From: Pseudomonas frederiksbergensis
Lineage (GTDB): Bacteria > Pseudomonadota > Gammaproteobacteria > Pseudomonadales > Pseudomonadaceae
Length of the DNA stretch: 64,000 nucleotides
Reading direction: 5' to 3'
Assembly: GCF_003732665.1 (NCBI RefSeq)
Contig: NZ_MOBP01000008.1
Coordinates: 1 to 64,000, forward strand
The notes under the pieces were generated by a model that did no database searches, was not told where the DNA came from, and saw nothing but the letters and a program-made list of their open reading frames with translations. A program made the position numbers and the translations under genes. Of this stretch, positions 53,700 to 61,884 are shown in pieces (within the stretch, counting starts at the first letter, position 1; the number at the start of each line of letters is the position of its first letter).

Positions 53700-54173
53700 T
53701 CACCACTCGCGGTAGGCAATGCCGTTGAGGCCCTTGCCCCGGGCTTTGGAGTAGACGTCAAACACGTCTTCGCCTTCCCGTGGGTTTTGAGCCGTGCTGT
53801 CGTAGGAGCGCAAGCCCCAGCCGCCTTCATCGTTACGCTTGACTGGCAGCAGCGGGTCGTGAGGCACCCGGCGCAGGAAGTAGAACTTGGCGCCCTTGGC
53901 GCTGCGCACATCGCGCACGCCGTCCACCAGCACTTGCAGGTTCGGCGGGTAGCCGCTGCTGTTCAGCGACTTCTCGATATAGCCTGCGTCGAAGGCACGT
54001 TTGTAGGCGTCGATGGCGTCGCGGATCTGGTACAGCGCCGCGCGCATGTCCTGCTCCTTGCCCCGGCGCACCACGGTTTCGGTCAGGGGCGCGGCCATGC
54101 CGGCCAACAGGCCGATCAGGGCCAGCGTCACCACGACTTCAATCAGGGTAAAACCGCGCTGGGAGGCGTTCAT
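53700..54173 (-). CDS. Pseudopilin (GspG-like)
   Basis: 157 residues from the ATG at 54173, overlapping the secretin stop region. MNASQRG then FTLIEVVVTLALIGLLAGMAAP gives the leader, cleavage site and Glu5. The soluble part has MRAALYQIRDAIDAYKRAFDAG, YPPNLQVLVDG, FYFLRRVPHDPLLP and a closing DVYSKARGKGLNGIAYREW, the GspG-type pattern with an acidic calcium loop. Needs a prepilin peptidase encoded elsewhere. Confidence 0.87.
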   Translation of the reverse strand: MNASQRGFTLIEVVVTLALIGLLAGMAAPLTETVVRRGKEQDMRAALYQIRDAIDAYKRAFDAGYIEKSLNSSGYPPNLQVLVDGVRDVRSAKGAKFYFLRRVPHDPLLPVKRNDEGGWGLRSYDSTAQNPREGEDVFDVYSKARGKGLNGIAYREW

Positions 54174-54175
54174 GA

Positions 54176-56008
54176 TCAAGGCTTCTCGACGACAACGTGG
54201 GCGGACGAGGCAACCGGTGTGGTCATGACGTCGGTACGAATCGCCGATTCCATGCCACGGTCAGGCGCCTGGATGTGCATGCTGGTTTCGGTGCCTGTCT
54301 GGAATTCCATGTCCGAGGGGCTCTGGTACGGCAGGTTGCGCACGATCCGTGGGGTGATCGACAGCACCAGTTCCGATTTGCCGACGGTGTCCTTGTTGCT
54401 ACCGAACAAGCGGCCCAGTCCGGGGATGTCACCCAGGCCCGGGATCTTGTTGCCCGTGGCGCCATGGTCGTTACGCACCAGCCCCGCCAGGATCTGGGTT
54501 TCGCCGTCGTGCAGGCGCAGAGTGGTCTGGGCGTTGCGGGTATCCACCTGCACCGGGATCGTGCCCTGGCGGGTCGGTTCCAGCGGCGTGGCGTTACTCA
54601 CTTCCAGGGCAATCTTGATCGCCACTTCGTTGTTCAAGTGCACGATCGGCTGCACTTCAAGCTTCAGACCGACGTCGAGGTAAGTGACGCTTTCAGTAAT
54701 CACCGGACCTTGGGTGGACGGCACCGATGTGGCGCTGATGATCGGCACACGCTGCCCGATGTGGATCCGCGCCTGTTCGCGGTTGCTGACGCGAATCACC
54801 GGGCTGGCCAGGGTGTTGATGTCGTTGTCCTGGGCGTTGATCTTGGCCTGGGGCGACGGTGAGATGGAGATGCGGCCGGAGTTGATGCCCTTCAGTTGAT
54901 CGAGAATCGTCACCCCCGAACCGTCGGCGTTGACCACACCAAAGGTGCTCGGCCATTGCAGGCCCAGGTCGAGAATCCGTTGGGTGGCGACTTCCATCAC
55001 CTCCACTTCCAGTACCACTTCGGGGTCGGACTGGTCTTGCGATTGCAGCAACTTCTCGGCCATGCGCACCGCGTCTTCGGTGTCGCGCATGGTCAAGGTG
55101 TTGAGGCGCTCATCGACGAACACATCGCGGGTCTTGAGCATGGTCTTGATCATGTTCAGCGCGGTGTTGGCATCGACGCTGGTCAGGTAGAAGGTGCGCA
55201 TCACCAATTCCTGGTAATCCTTGAGCTTCTGCGGCGAGTCCGGGTAGATCAGCAAGGTGTTTTCGTTGACGATTTTCTGGTGCAACTGGTTCTGTTGCAG
55301 CAGCAACTCCACGGCGTCTTCGATGCGCACGTCACGCACGAAGATCGTGGCTTTCATATCCGGGCGCAGGTCCTTGTCGAAGATGAAATTCAGCCCGGCG
55401 ACCTGGGACAGCACCTCGAAAATGGTCTTCAGGTTGGCGTCGCGAAACTCCAGGGTTACCGGCCGATCCAGCCGTGTGCGCAGTTGCGGATACGGCACCA
55501 CGTTACGGCTCTGGACCAGGCGGATATTGCCTTGCAGTTCCAGGGCGCCTTCATTTTTCGAGTCGAGATCGAGCATCTGCTTGACCTGGCGGTCGGCGCC
55601 GTAGATATCGCCCCGGCGCAAGTCGCCCCGGGCCAGTTCGAGCTTGTCGTCCTGGCTGCGCAGGTAATCGAGTTGCTTCAGGGAATCCTGGGCGCGACGG
55701 TTGCTCGGTTCGATGGTCAGCACCCGCCCGTAGGCCAGGCGTGCCGAAGGGAAGTCCCGGCGTGCGCGGTCGGTATCGCCTGCGGTCAACAGTGAGGTCA
55801 CCGCTGTGGCACGACCGGTGTTGAGCAGCAGGTGCAATTCGGTATCCCGGGGGTTTTCCCGCAGGCCTTCCTGGATGCGTGCCAACCCGGCTTCGTACTG
55901 ACCTTGTTCAATCAGGTCGGACGCTTCTTTGTTAGCCACTTGCGCCGAACTGCACGCGGCCAGCGCTGTGCTCAAACACAGGCTCATCAGCAAACGGGAT
56001 CTGTTCAT
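54176..56008 (-). CDS. Secretin (MshL/GspD-like) lipoprotein
   Basis: 610 residues from the ATG at 56008. The signal ends ALAAC, a lipobox. TPR-like helices fill about residues 25-170, then an N0/STN domain (PVTLEFRDANLKTIFEVLSQVAGLNFIFDKD), an N1 domain, and the secretin core with VEVMEVATQRILDLGLQWP, VGLKLEVQPIVH and the conserved LRLHDGETQILAGLVR...IPGLGDIPGLGRLFGS. It forms the outer-membrane ring of the machine. TPR plus short secretin resembles MSHA/type IV pilus-like and Tad-like systems more than classic GspD. ATGA overlap with the gene upstream. Confidence 0.9.
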   Translation of the reverse strand: MNRSRLLMSLCLSTALAACSSAQVANKEASDLIEQGQYEAGLARIQEGLRENPRDTELHLLLNTGRATAVTSLLTAGDTDRARRDFPSARLAYGRVLTIEPSNRRAQDSLKQLDYLRSQDDKLELARGDLRRGDIYGADRQVKQMLDLDSKNEGALELQGNIRLVQSRNVVPYPQLRTRLDRPVTLEFRDANLKTIFEVLSQVAGLNFIFDKDLRPDMKATIFVRDVRIEDAVELLLQQNQLHQKIVNENTLLIYPDSPQKLKDYQELVMRTFYLTSVDANTALNMIKTMLKTRDVFVDERLNTLTMRDTEDAVRMAEKLLQSQDQSDPEVVLEVEVMEVATQRILDLGLQWPSTFGVVNADGSGVTILDQLKGINSGRISISPSPQAKINAQDNDINTLASPVIRVSNREQARIHIGQRVPIISATSVPSTQGPVITESVTYLDVGLKLEVQPIVHLNNEVAIKIALEVSNATPLEPTRQGTIPVQVDTRNAQTTLRLHDGETQILAGLVRNDHGATGNKIPGLGDIPGLGRLFGSNKDTVGKSELVLSITPRIVRNLPYQSPSDMEFQTGTETSMHIQAPDRGMESAIRTDVMTTPVASSAHVVVEKP

Positions 56009-56511
56009 TGCGTGCTCCCCACAGACAAGGTCTGGGCCAAATGCAGAGGCAGGTAGACCAGGCTCAATTCCACATCGGAAATGCCCTCGATCCGCCAGGT
56101 GTCGTCGATCACATCCCCTTTGCGCACGACGTATATTTTTTCGCCGCTCTGCAAAAACACTTGCAGGTCGGTACGGTCGGCGAGCTTGCCGACGAACTGG
56201 AACGGCATCGGTGGTGCGCTGGGGATCTGCACCACCGGGGTCAGGTTGACGGGTTGTTCGGTGACGCTGGCCAGTTGCGGCGCGACCTTCCAACTGCGGG
56301 TGGCGAACAGGTCGCCGGACGGGCTCAGGTCCTTGATCGGTGCGGCCTTGACGCTATCTGGCGCCGCCGATGGTTTGCTTTTGGCAGGCTTGGCCACGGT
56401 CGCCATGGCGGTCTCGCCCTCCTCCGGCTGCCGCAGATAATCCGGCAACCAGGCCAGCGCCGCCGCCACGCCGAAGAACGCCACCCAACCCATTACGCGT
56501 TTGCTGTTCAT
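56005..56511 (-). CDS. PilP/MshK/GspC-like periplasmic linker protein
   Basis: 168 residues. One N-terminal membrane helix (MGWVAFFGVAAALAWLP) is followed by a Pro/Ala/Lys-rich linker and a small beta domain with PFQFVGKLADRTDLQVFLQSGEKIYVVRKGDVIDDTWRIEGI (outline only: PFQFVGKLAD, KIYVVRKGDVI), the HR-domain pattern of GspC and PilP. It should link the inner platform to the secretin encoded next. Either of two adjacent ATGs (56514 or 56511) could be the start. Confidence 0.75.
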   Translation of the reverse strand: MNSKRVMGWVAFFGVAAALAWLPDYLRQPEEGETAMATVAKPAKSKPSAAPDSVKAAPIKDLSPSGDLFATRSWKVAPQLASVTEQPVNLTPVVQIPSAPPMPFQFVGKLADRTDLQVFLQSGEKIYVVRKGDVIDDTWRIEGISDVELSLVYLPLHLAQTLSVGSTQ

Positions 56512-57059
56512 CATGACCTCAACAGGTAAAGGGTCATGCGGATCCGCCCGGTGAGGTCGGTGTCGGCGATCTTCTTGCGCTGGAACTCCACGTCCTCCAC
56601 CACCACCGCCGGTAACTGGCCGAGCAAGGCATGGAGGAAGCGCCGCAGTTGCGGATAGGAGCCCCGCACCGGCAGCAGGATTTGGTAACGGGCCAAATGG
56701 GTCTTGGGGTCGATGCCCAGGGAATATTCACCCCGAGCCAGGGTGATGTGCTCTAAAGCGGCCAAGGCGTAGATCTTGTCGATGGCCACGGTGGCCTGGG
56801 GCTGGGACGGCAATTTGCTGCGGAAGTCATCGAGCTGGCGCTGCGGCACCACCGGTGGCGCGACGCTGCCGTCCTCGACCTTGGCCAGGTACTCGCCGGC
56901 CTCGCGGGTTTGCTGGCTGAGGGTTTGCAGCGATTGCCAGTCCGGCAGCAACCCGGCCAGCCCGTAGACCAACGCCAACGCCACCAGCGCCATCCCGGCC
57001 AGGCCCGGAATGCCGAGGCCTTGCAGGTATTCGTGCACGATCAGTCTAGGGATTCGCAT
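56511..57059 (-). CDS. PilO/MshJ-like inner-membrane platform protein
   Basis: 182 residues: one membrane helix at about 19-37, a coiled-coil stretch (LQTLSQQTREAGEYLAKVED), and an alpha/beta C-terminal domain with ARYQILLPVRGSYPQLRRFLHALL, which is the PilO/GspM-type ferredoxin-like fold. It pairs with the PilN-like protein encoded upstream, overlapping it by 14 bases. Confidence 0.78.
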   Translation of the reverse strand: MRIPRLIVHEYLQGLGIPGLAGMALVALALVYGLAGLLPDWQSLQTLSQQTREAGEYLAKVEDGSVAPPVVPQRQLDDFRSKLPSQPQATVAIDKIYALAALEHITLARGEYSLGIDPKTHLARYQILLPVRGSYPQLRRFLHALLGQLPAVVVEDVEFQRKKIADTDLTGRIRMTLYLLRS

Positions 57060-57591
57060 CGCCTATCTCCCAGGTCGCCGACAGGTTGAATTGGACCGGG
57101 TGTTCCGGCACGTTAGCGACGATTTCGTGGCTGAGCAGGGACACGTCCGACAGCTCGTCGCTGGCTTCCAGACGCTGGTGAAATTCGAGCATCGCTTCCA
57201 GGTCCCGGGCCTCGGCGCTGATCCGCACCTGACCTTTGCGCGCGTCCGGGGTCAGGGTCAGCAAGGCAATGTCATCGCGAGGCATGGCTTCGAGCATGGC
57301 GAACAGGCGTTCCCATGGCCGGCGCAGTTGCTGCGATACCTTGCGCATCTCGGCCAGGTTTTGCGCCTGTTCGCGGGTCTCGGCCGGGGTCAGGCCGACC
57401 TTGCCGCCGCTGTCGCCGGTGAGTTCGCGCTGGGCGTGTTGCAAGTGGCCTTGTTGCAGCGAGGATTGATCGTCGAGGTGTTGCTGGGCGACGAAGCACG
57501 CCAGGGTCAGCGCCACGCCACCCACCAGCAGGCTCCAGCCCAAGGGACCGGAGCGGCGGCGCGGCTGGAAGTCGAGGGTCAGGGCGCGCAT
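57046..57591 (-). CDS. PilN/MshI-like inner-membrane platform protein
   Basis: 181 residues: a short cytoplasmic start (MRALTLDFQPRRR), one membrane helix at about 18-35, a coiled coil, then a domain with LFAMLEAMPRDDIALLTLTPDARKGQVRISAEARDLEAMLEF in outline (PRDDIALLTLTPD, GQVRISAEARDL), typical of PilN/Fimbrial assembly proteins. The short N-terminus would dock on the PilM-like protein, encoded one base upstream. Confidence 0.8.
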   Translation of the reverse strand: MRALTLDFQPRRRSGPLGWSLLVGGVALTLACFVAQQHLDDQSSLQQGHLQHAQRELTGDSGGKVGLTPAETREQAQNLAEMRKVSQQLRRPWERLFAMLEAMPRDDIALLTLTPDARKGQVRISAEARDLEAMLEFHQRLEASDELSDVSLLSHEIVANVPEHPVQFNLSATWEIGDANP

Positions 57592-57592
57592 G

Positions 57593-58396
57593 TCAGGCCA
57601 CCGCCCGGGACATCACGTACAGGCAATCCCGTACCGATGTCCGGTCCTCTTCGAGGGTTCTCAGGTGCACGCCCGGGACATCGGGCTGCGACTCGATGCG
57701 CGCTGGCGCATGCAGGTAGACATTCAACGGCCGTTCGCTGGTGGAGGCCTGCAACTGGTTTTCCCGGCCAATCAGTGCGGTAAGCGCGGCATCGCTGTCG
57801 CTGCTGCCCACCGAGCGCACCGAGGTCCAGCGCCCTTCCCGGGCCAGCAGCAACACGCTGCGCACCGGTTCGGCGACCACGAACAGGAAGTCCCCGGCGT
57901 CGAAGCTTTTATCGAAGTGGTTGAACGCCGCCATCAGGTACGGCTGCACCGAGCGCAGGCGCAAGCCACGACCGCTGACCAGTGCGCGCAGGCGTTCCAG
58001 CAGGTCCTGTGGCAAGGCCGAAGCGATGCGGTCGTAACCCGCCGGTTCCGCTGACAGCACCAGGCTCCAGGGTTGGGTCGGCGCGCCGTAGAGGTCTTCG
58101 AAACACAGCTGGGCGAAGCCTAGCAATTCGTCGGGGCTGCTGATTTGTTCGCTCCACGGCACCAGGCAAAAGCGGCTGAAGTGCCCGGAGATCACCACGC
58201 TCAATTCAGCACCGGCATGGGCGTGTTCGCCGAGCAAGCGGTCGAGGGTTTCCAGGGCGACGGTCCAGGCGTGGAAGCCTTCGTCGATAAACCCGATGCT
58301 GCCCAGCCAGCGGGTGTCGCTGCCCTGACGCTGACCGAGGCCGACGCCACTGGCGCCGAGCACGGCCACATAACGATCACGAGACAAAAGTGACAC
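57593..58396 (-). CDS. PilM-like actin-fold protein
   Basis: 267 residues from a GTG at 58396, chosen for GAGGAG seven bases ahead, lying inside the end of the GspE gene. The fold pattern of the actin-like/PilM-MshI-GspL cytoplasmic domain is seen: DRYVAVLGASGVGL, ELSVVISGHFSRFCLVPW, LVLSAEPAGYDRIASALP and RLRSVQPYLMAAFNHF. The canonical ATP-binding glycines are weak. It should hold the ATPase to the membrane platform. Confidence 0.72.
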   Translation of the reverse strand: MSLLSRDRYVAVLGASGVGLGQRQGSDTRWLGSIGFIDEGFHAWTVALETLDRLLGEHAHAGAELSVVISGHFSRFCLVPWSEQISSPDELLGFAQLCFEDLYGAPTQPWSLVLSAEPAGYDRIASALPQDLLERLRALVSGRGLRLRSVQPYLMAAFNHFDKSFDAGDFLFVVAEPVRSVLLLAREGRWTSVRSVGSSDSDAALTALIGRENQLQASTSERPLNVYLHAPARIESQPDVPGVHLRTLEEDRTSVRDCLYVMSRAVA

Positions 58397-60083
58397 GATT
58401 GATCTCCTCGAGCGTGGTCCGCCCCGCTTGCACCAGTTCCAGCGCCGACTCGCGCAACAGCCGCAAGCCACGTTTGCAGGCGTGGGCCTTGATTTTCGAA
58501 ATGGGTTGGCGCTCGACGATCATTTGCCGCAACTCATCGTCGAGGTGCAGCAGCTCGGCAATCGCCGTGCGCCCGCGATAACCGGTGCCCCGGCAATGGC
58601 CGCAGCCCTTGCCATGCACGAAGTGGTAATGCGCGACGTTTTGCGGGTCGAGCCCGGACAGTTGCAGTTCTTCTTCGGTCGGCTGGTGCGGCGCGCTGCA
58701 ACTGGCGCACACCAGGCGAATCAGGCGCTGGGCCAGCACCGCGTTGAGCGCCGAGACCAAGCTGTAGGGGTCGATTTCCATTTGCGTAAAACGGCCGATC
58801 ACGTCGAACACGTTATTGGCGTGGATGGTGGTGAACACCAGGTGCCCGGTGAGGGCCGATTGCACGGCGATCTGCGCGGTGTCCGGGTCGCGGATTTCAC
58901 CGACCATGATCTTGTCCGGGTCATGGCGCAGGATCGAGCGCAGGCCTCGGGCAAAGGTCAGGCCTTTTTTCTCGTTGACCGGGATTTGCAGCACGCCCGG
59001 CAGTTGGTATTCCACCGGGTCTTCGATGGTGATGATCTTGTCCACGCCATGGTTGATCTCGGTGATCATCGCGTAGAGCGTGGTGGTCTTGCCGCTGCCG
59101 GTGGGGCCGGTGACCAGCACCATGCCATAGGGTTCGGCGGCGAGGCGGCGCAGTTGCTTAAGGGTTTCTTCTTCGAAGCCCAAGGCCTGCAACTGCACGC
59201 CGCTGACCTTGTCCGCCAGGTCCTGTTTGTCCAGCACCCGCAGTACCGCGTCTTCGCCGAAAATGCTCGGCATGATCGACACCCGGAAGTCGATCTGCCG
59301 GCCGCTGATGCCGATTTTGAAGCGCCCGTCCTGGGGCACGCGTTTTTCGCCGATGTCCAGTTCAGCCATGACCTTGACCCGGGAAATCACCTGTTCGGCG
59401 AACTCGCTGCCCTGGATCTTGCTGATGTTGTTGAGCACGCCATCGATCCGGTACTTGATCACCAGACCGCTACCGGTGGTGCCCAAATGGATGTCGCTGG
59501 CGTGCATTTTCAACGCGTCGTAGAGAGTCGAGTTGACCAGTTTGACGACGACGCTGGCGTCTTCGCTGATGCTGGTCAGGGACAGGCTTTGCAGGTTGTC
59601 GATCTCGACGTTGGCGTCGGCCTGGGCATTGAGAGACTCAACGGCGTGGAAGCTTTCTTCGTGGCGGGCCAGGTAGGCTTTCAGGTCGTCGGCGTGCACC
59701 AGATAGAGCGGCGCGCCGTGCAGGCAGTCGTCGATCCAGGCCAGGCGCGCGGTGTCGAACGGGTCGGCAAACACGCCGATGACCGCGTCGTCGTGGCGCA
59801 GCAGGATGAATTCACGTTTCAGGCATTGGGCCAGAGTGACCCGGTCGAATACCGGGGTGGCCTTGAACAGCGTATCGGTGTCGAGCACCGGGTAATGCAG
59901 GGTCGCGCCGAGGCACTGGATGAAGGGCATGGGGGCCAGTTCGCACAACACCCCGAGGGCGTCCAGCACCCGTTCGCCGGAACCGGCGGCCCGCAGCCGC
60001 GCCTGGGTCAGTTGCTCACTGGAAAAGCGTGAAGGTACACAGTCCAACGGTGCCGGTTCGACGGCAAGTGATAAACGTTCCAT
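58377..60083 (-). CDS. GspE/PilB/MshE-family assembly ATPase
   Basis: 568 residues. An N-terminal MshEN-like domain (about 1-160) precedes the ATPase core: MHASDIHLGTTGSGLVIKYRIDG, Walker A GPTGSGKTTT, Asp box TIEDPVEYQLPG, Walker B IMVGEIRDPDTA, His box LTGHLVFTTIHAN, and a tetracysteine zinc site (CASC...CGHC). It powers pseudopilus extension. Notably no GspF/PilC partner gene is found in the operon. GGAGAGC precedes the ATG; 84 bases separate it from the receiver gene. Confidence 0.92.
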   Translation of the reverse strand: MERLSLAVEPAPLDCVPSRFSSEQLTQARLRAAGSGERVLDALGVLCELAPMPFIQCLGATLHYPVLDTDTLFKATPVFDRVTLAQCLKREFILLRHDDAVIGVFADPFDTARLAWIDDCLHGAPLYLVHADDLKAYLARHEESFHAVESLNAQADANVEIDNLQSLSLTSISEDASVVVKLVNSTLYDALKMHASDIHLGTTGSGLVIKYRIDGVLNNISKIQGSEFAEQVISRVKVMAELDIGEKRVPQDGRFKIGISGRQIDFRVSIMPSIFGEDAVLRVLDKQDLADKVSGVQLQALGFEEETLKQLRRLAAEPYGMVLVTGPTGSGKTTTLYAMITEINHGVDKIITIEDPVEYQLPGVLQIPVNEKKGLTFARGLRSILRHDPDKIMVGEIRDPDTAQIAVQSALTGHLVFTTIHANNVFDVIGRFTQMEIDPYSLVSALNAVLAQRLIRLVCASCSAPHQPTEEELQLSGLDPQNVAHYHFVHGKGCGHCRGTGYRGRTAIAELLHLDDELRQMIVERQPISKIKAHACKRGLRLLRESALELVQAGRTTLEEINRVTFVS

Positions 60084-60167
60084 GGCTTGCTCTCCAACGC
60101 CGGGGGCTTAAAGCCCTGTCGGCGCGGCAGGCCATTGCGGCGGGAGCCGGAACGTCGTGTCGCGCCA

Positions 60168-60698
60168 CTACTCCCCGGTGAGCAATTGTTCGTCGTCCGG
60201 CGCCAGCGAGGCCGATGTTCGTCGGCGATCCGCCAGCACCCAACTGCCGTCGTACAACTGCAGCGGGAAACTCTCGGTCCTGCTCTGGCGTCGTTCGACG
60301 AAACCTTCGGAAGTGCTCGCGCCCGCTTTGCTTTCGCGTTCCATCCCCAGAAGGTCGCAGACTGCACGGGCCAATTCCGCCAATGGAAAGGGTTTGAACA
60401 GGATATGGCTGACACCTAACTGTCGGGCCCGCTCACAGACTTCAGCGGTTGGGTGCCCGGTGATCAGCACAAAATGACAATTCCTGTCCTGGCGGACGGC
60501 ATCGAGCACCTCAAAGCCTTCCATATCCGGCAAGCGGTAATCGAACACCATCACATCGGGTGCAAAACGTTCGGCTTCGCCGATTGCCATGGCACCGTCG
60601 TGAGCTATCCGGACGTCCAGCGCTTGCGCCTGAAGGTAATCCTTGAGGTTTTCGGCAAGCAGTTGTTCGTCTTCGACAACCAGTACTTTGTTTAACAA
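60168..60698 (-). CDS. Receiver-domain response regulator without DNA-binding domain
   Basis: 176 residues. Residues 1-120 are a CheY-like receiver with acidic pair E9/D10, phospho-acceptor Asp53 (VFDYRLPD), Thr in LITGHP and Lys in LFKPFP. The 55-residue tail is polar with no known output domain. First gene after the sigma-54 promoter of the pilus-like operon, so it probably controls assembly by protein contact; no kinase is encoded next to it. Confidence 0.85.
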   Translation of the reverse strand: MLNKVLVVEDEQLLAENLKDYLQAQALDVRIAHDGAMAIGEAERFAPDVMVFDYRLPDMEGFEVLDAVRQDRNCHFVLITGHPTAEVCERARQLGVSHILFKPFPLAELARAVCDLLGMERESKAGASTSEGFVERRQSRTESFPLQLYDGSWVLADRRRTSASLAPDDEQLLTGE

Positions 60699-60766
60699 GG
60701 TCGACTCCTTGAAACCGCAGGTCCGAGTACCGAGCCTGGTGGAGTGTGTGCCTTACAAGGGCTAAC

Positions 60767-60781
60767 GCACACTTCATGCCA
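60767..60781 (-). promoter_or_regulatory. Sigma-54 (-24/-12) promoter of the pilus-like/csgEFG operon
   Basis: On the minus strand TGGCATG-AAGT-GTGC fits TGGCACG-N4-TTGC with one mismatch in each half and the exact ten-base GG-GC spacing. It is about 70 bases before the receiver gene and drives a same-strand run that extends to csgG. Confidence 0.68.
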
Positions 60782-60856
60782 GGCCGAGCGCCGGTAGTTT
60801 TATTTCTTCATGTCCTTGAATTCGAAGACAATGCCACATCGTCCGGATCCCCCTCC

Positions 60857-60912
60857 CCCCAAAGGCGGGGAAGCGCTTGGATTGGCATTGAAGCTTTTCC
60901 CCACTATTGGGG
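60857..60912. promoter_or_regulatory. Two CCCC-N6-GGGG boxes upstream of the pilus-like operon
   Basis: CCCCAAAGGCGGGG (60857-60870) and CCCCACTATTGGGG (60899-60912) are exactly 42 bases apart, about four helical turns, and lie about 77 and 119 bases upstream of the -24 element. The second is also part of a hairpin just after the parvulin stop (CTTTTCCCC/GGGGGGAAGG) and could serve as that operon's terminator. Confidence 0.5.
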
Positions 60913-60921
60913 GGGGAAGGT

Positions 60922-61869
60922 TCAATCATCGTCAATCCGCTCGATGCGATTACGCGATCGCAGTTGCGCCAATACGTCTCGACGAGCCTGGGCCTTTTGC
61001 TGTCGGGCAAGGTACACCCGGACTGTTTCAAGCCCCTGCTCCTGTGTGACATCGCTCGCCTCCTGGTGGTTCTGTAAATAAATCAGATGCCAGCCGACCG
61101 GGGTTCGCACCGGTTCGCTGATCTGCCCCGGTTGCAGAGCGAATGCAGCCGCTTCGAACTCCGGCATCATGCGCCCACGGGGGAAATAGCCCAAATCCCC
61201 GCCCTGGCTGGCCGACGCGTCTTCGGAGCGCGCCGTGGCCACGCGGGCAAAGTCTTCGCCCCGGGGGATTTGTGCGTGTATCTCCTTTAAGCGTAGTCGT
61301 GCGGCCTCGACTGTGGCGGCATCGGCGCCCTGGGCCACTTTTATCAAGATATGCCGCACCTGGATTTCCTCGGGCCGGCCCATCTCGGCGCGGTGTTCTT
61401 CAAAGAAGGCGCGGACCGTTTGTTCGTCCGGCCCGGGGCCCTTTGTCAGATCGGCAAAGACTTCCTGGGCGGCCAACTCGCGGCGGGTGTACTCGGTGAA
61501 ACTGGCTTCGTCAAAACCGGCGTCTTGCAGCTTGCGGGCGAACACCTCGGCACCGCCGATGGCCTGGCGGGTCAGTTCGACCTGGCTGCGCACCGTGGCG
61601 TCGCTGATCACCACCCCGCGCTTGAGCGCTTCCTGCCACAGCAGTTCCTTGTCGATCAACGCCTCCAGCGCGGCCTGGCGAAGTTGCTTGTAGGCCTTGG
61701 GATTGCGAATGCTGGCCACCGCCCGGCCCTGGTCTTCCAGGTACTCGGCGAAGTAGCGCTCCAGGCGAAACTCGGAAATTTCCTCGCCATTGACCCGCGC
61801 CGCGACCGGCCCGTTCGTGCTGAAGGCCACAGGCACCCAGAGCATCAGCAGCAACAGTAACCTCTTCAT
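60922..61869 (-). CDS. Periplasmic parvulin-type peptidyl-prolyl isomerase
   Basis: 315 residues, signal peptide about 1-17 (MKRLLLLLMLWVPVAFS). A SurA/PrsA-like N-terminal helical region with RQAALEALIDKELLWQEALKRG is followed by a rotamase domain: EEIQVRHILIKV, ARSEDASASQGGDLGYFPRGRMMPEFEAAAF and EPVRTPVGWHLIYL, all canonical. It helps fold exported proteins, probably the redox enzymes of its own operon. It starts 15 bases after the preceding gene. Confidence 0.87.
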   Translation of the reverse strand: MKRLLLLLMLWVPVAFSTNGPVAARVNGEEISEFRLERYFAEYLEDQGRAVASIRNPKAYKQLRQAALEALIDKELLWQEALKRGVVISDATVRSQVELTRQAIGGAEVFARKLQDAGFDEASFTEYTRRELAAQEVFADLTKGPGPDEQTVRAFFEEHRAEMGRPEEIQVRHILIKVAQGADAATVEAARLRLKEIHAQIPRGEDFARVATARSEDASASQGGDLGYFPRGRMMPEFEAAAFALQPGQISEPVRTPVGWHLIYLQNHQEASDVTQEQGLETVRVYLARQQKAQARRDVLAQLRSRNRIERIDDD

Positions 61870-61884
61870 GATCGAAGCCTCCGT

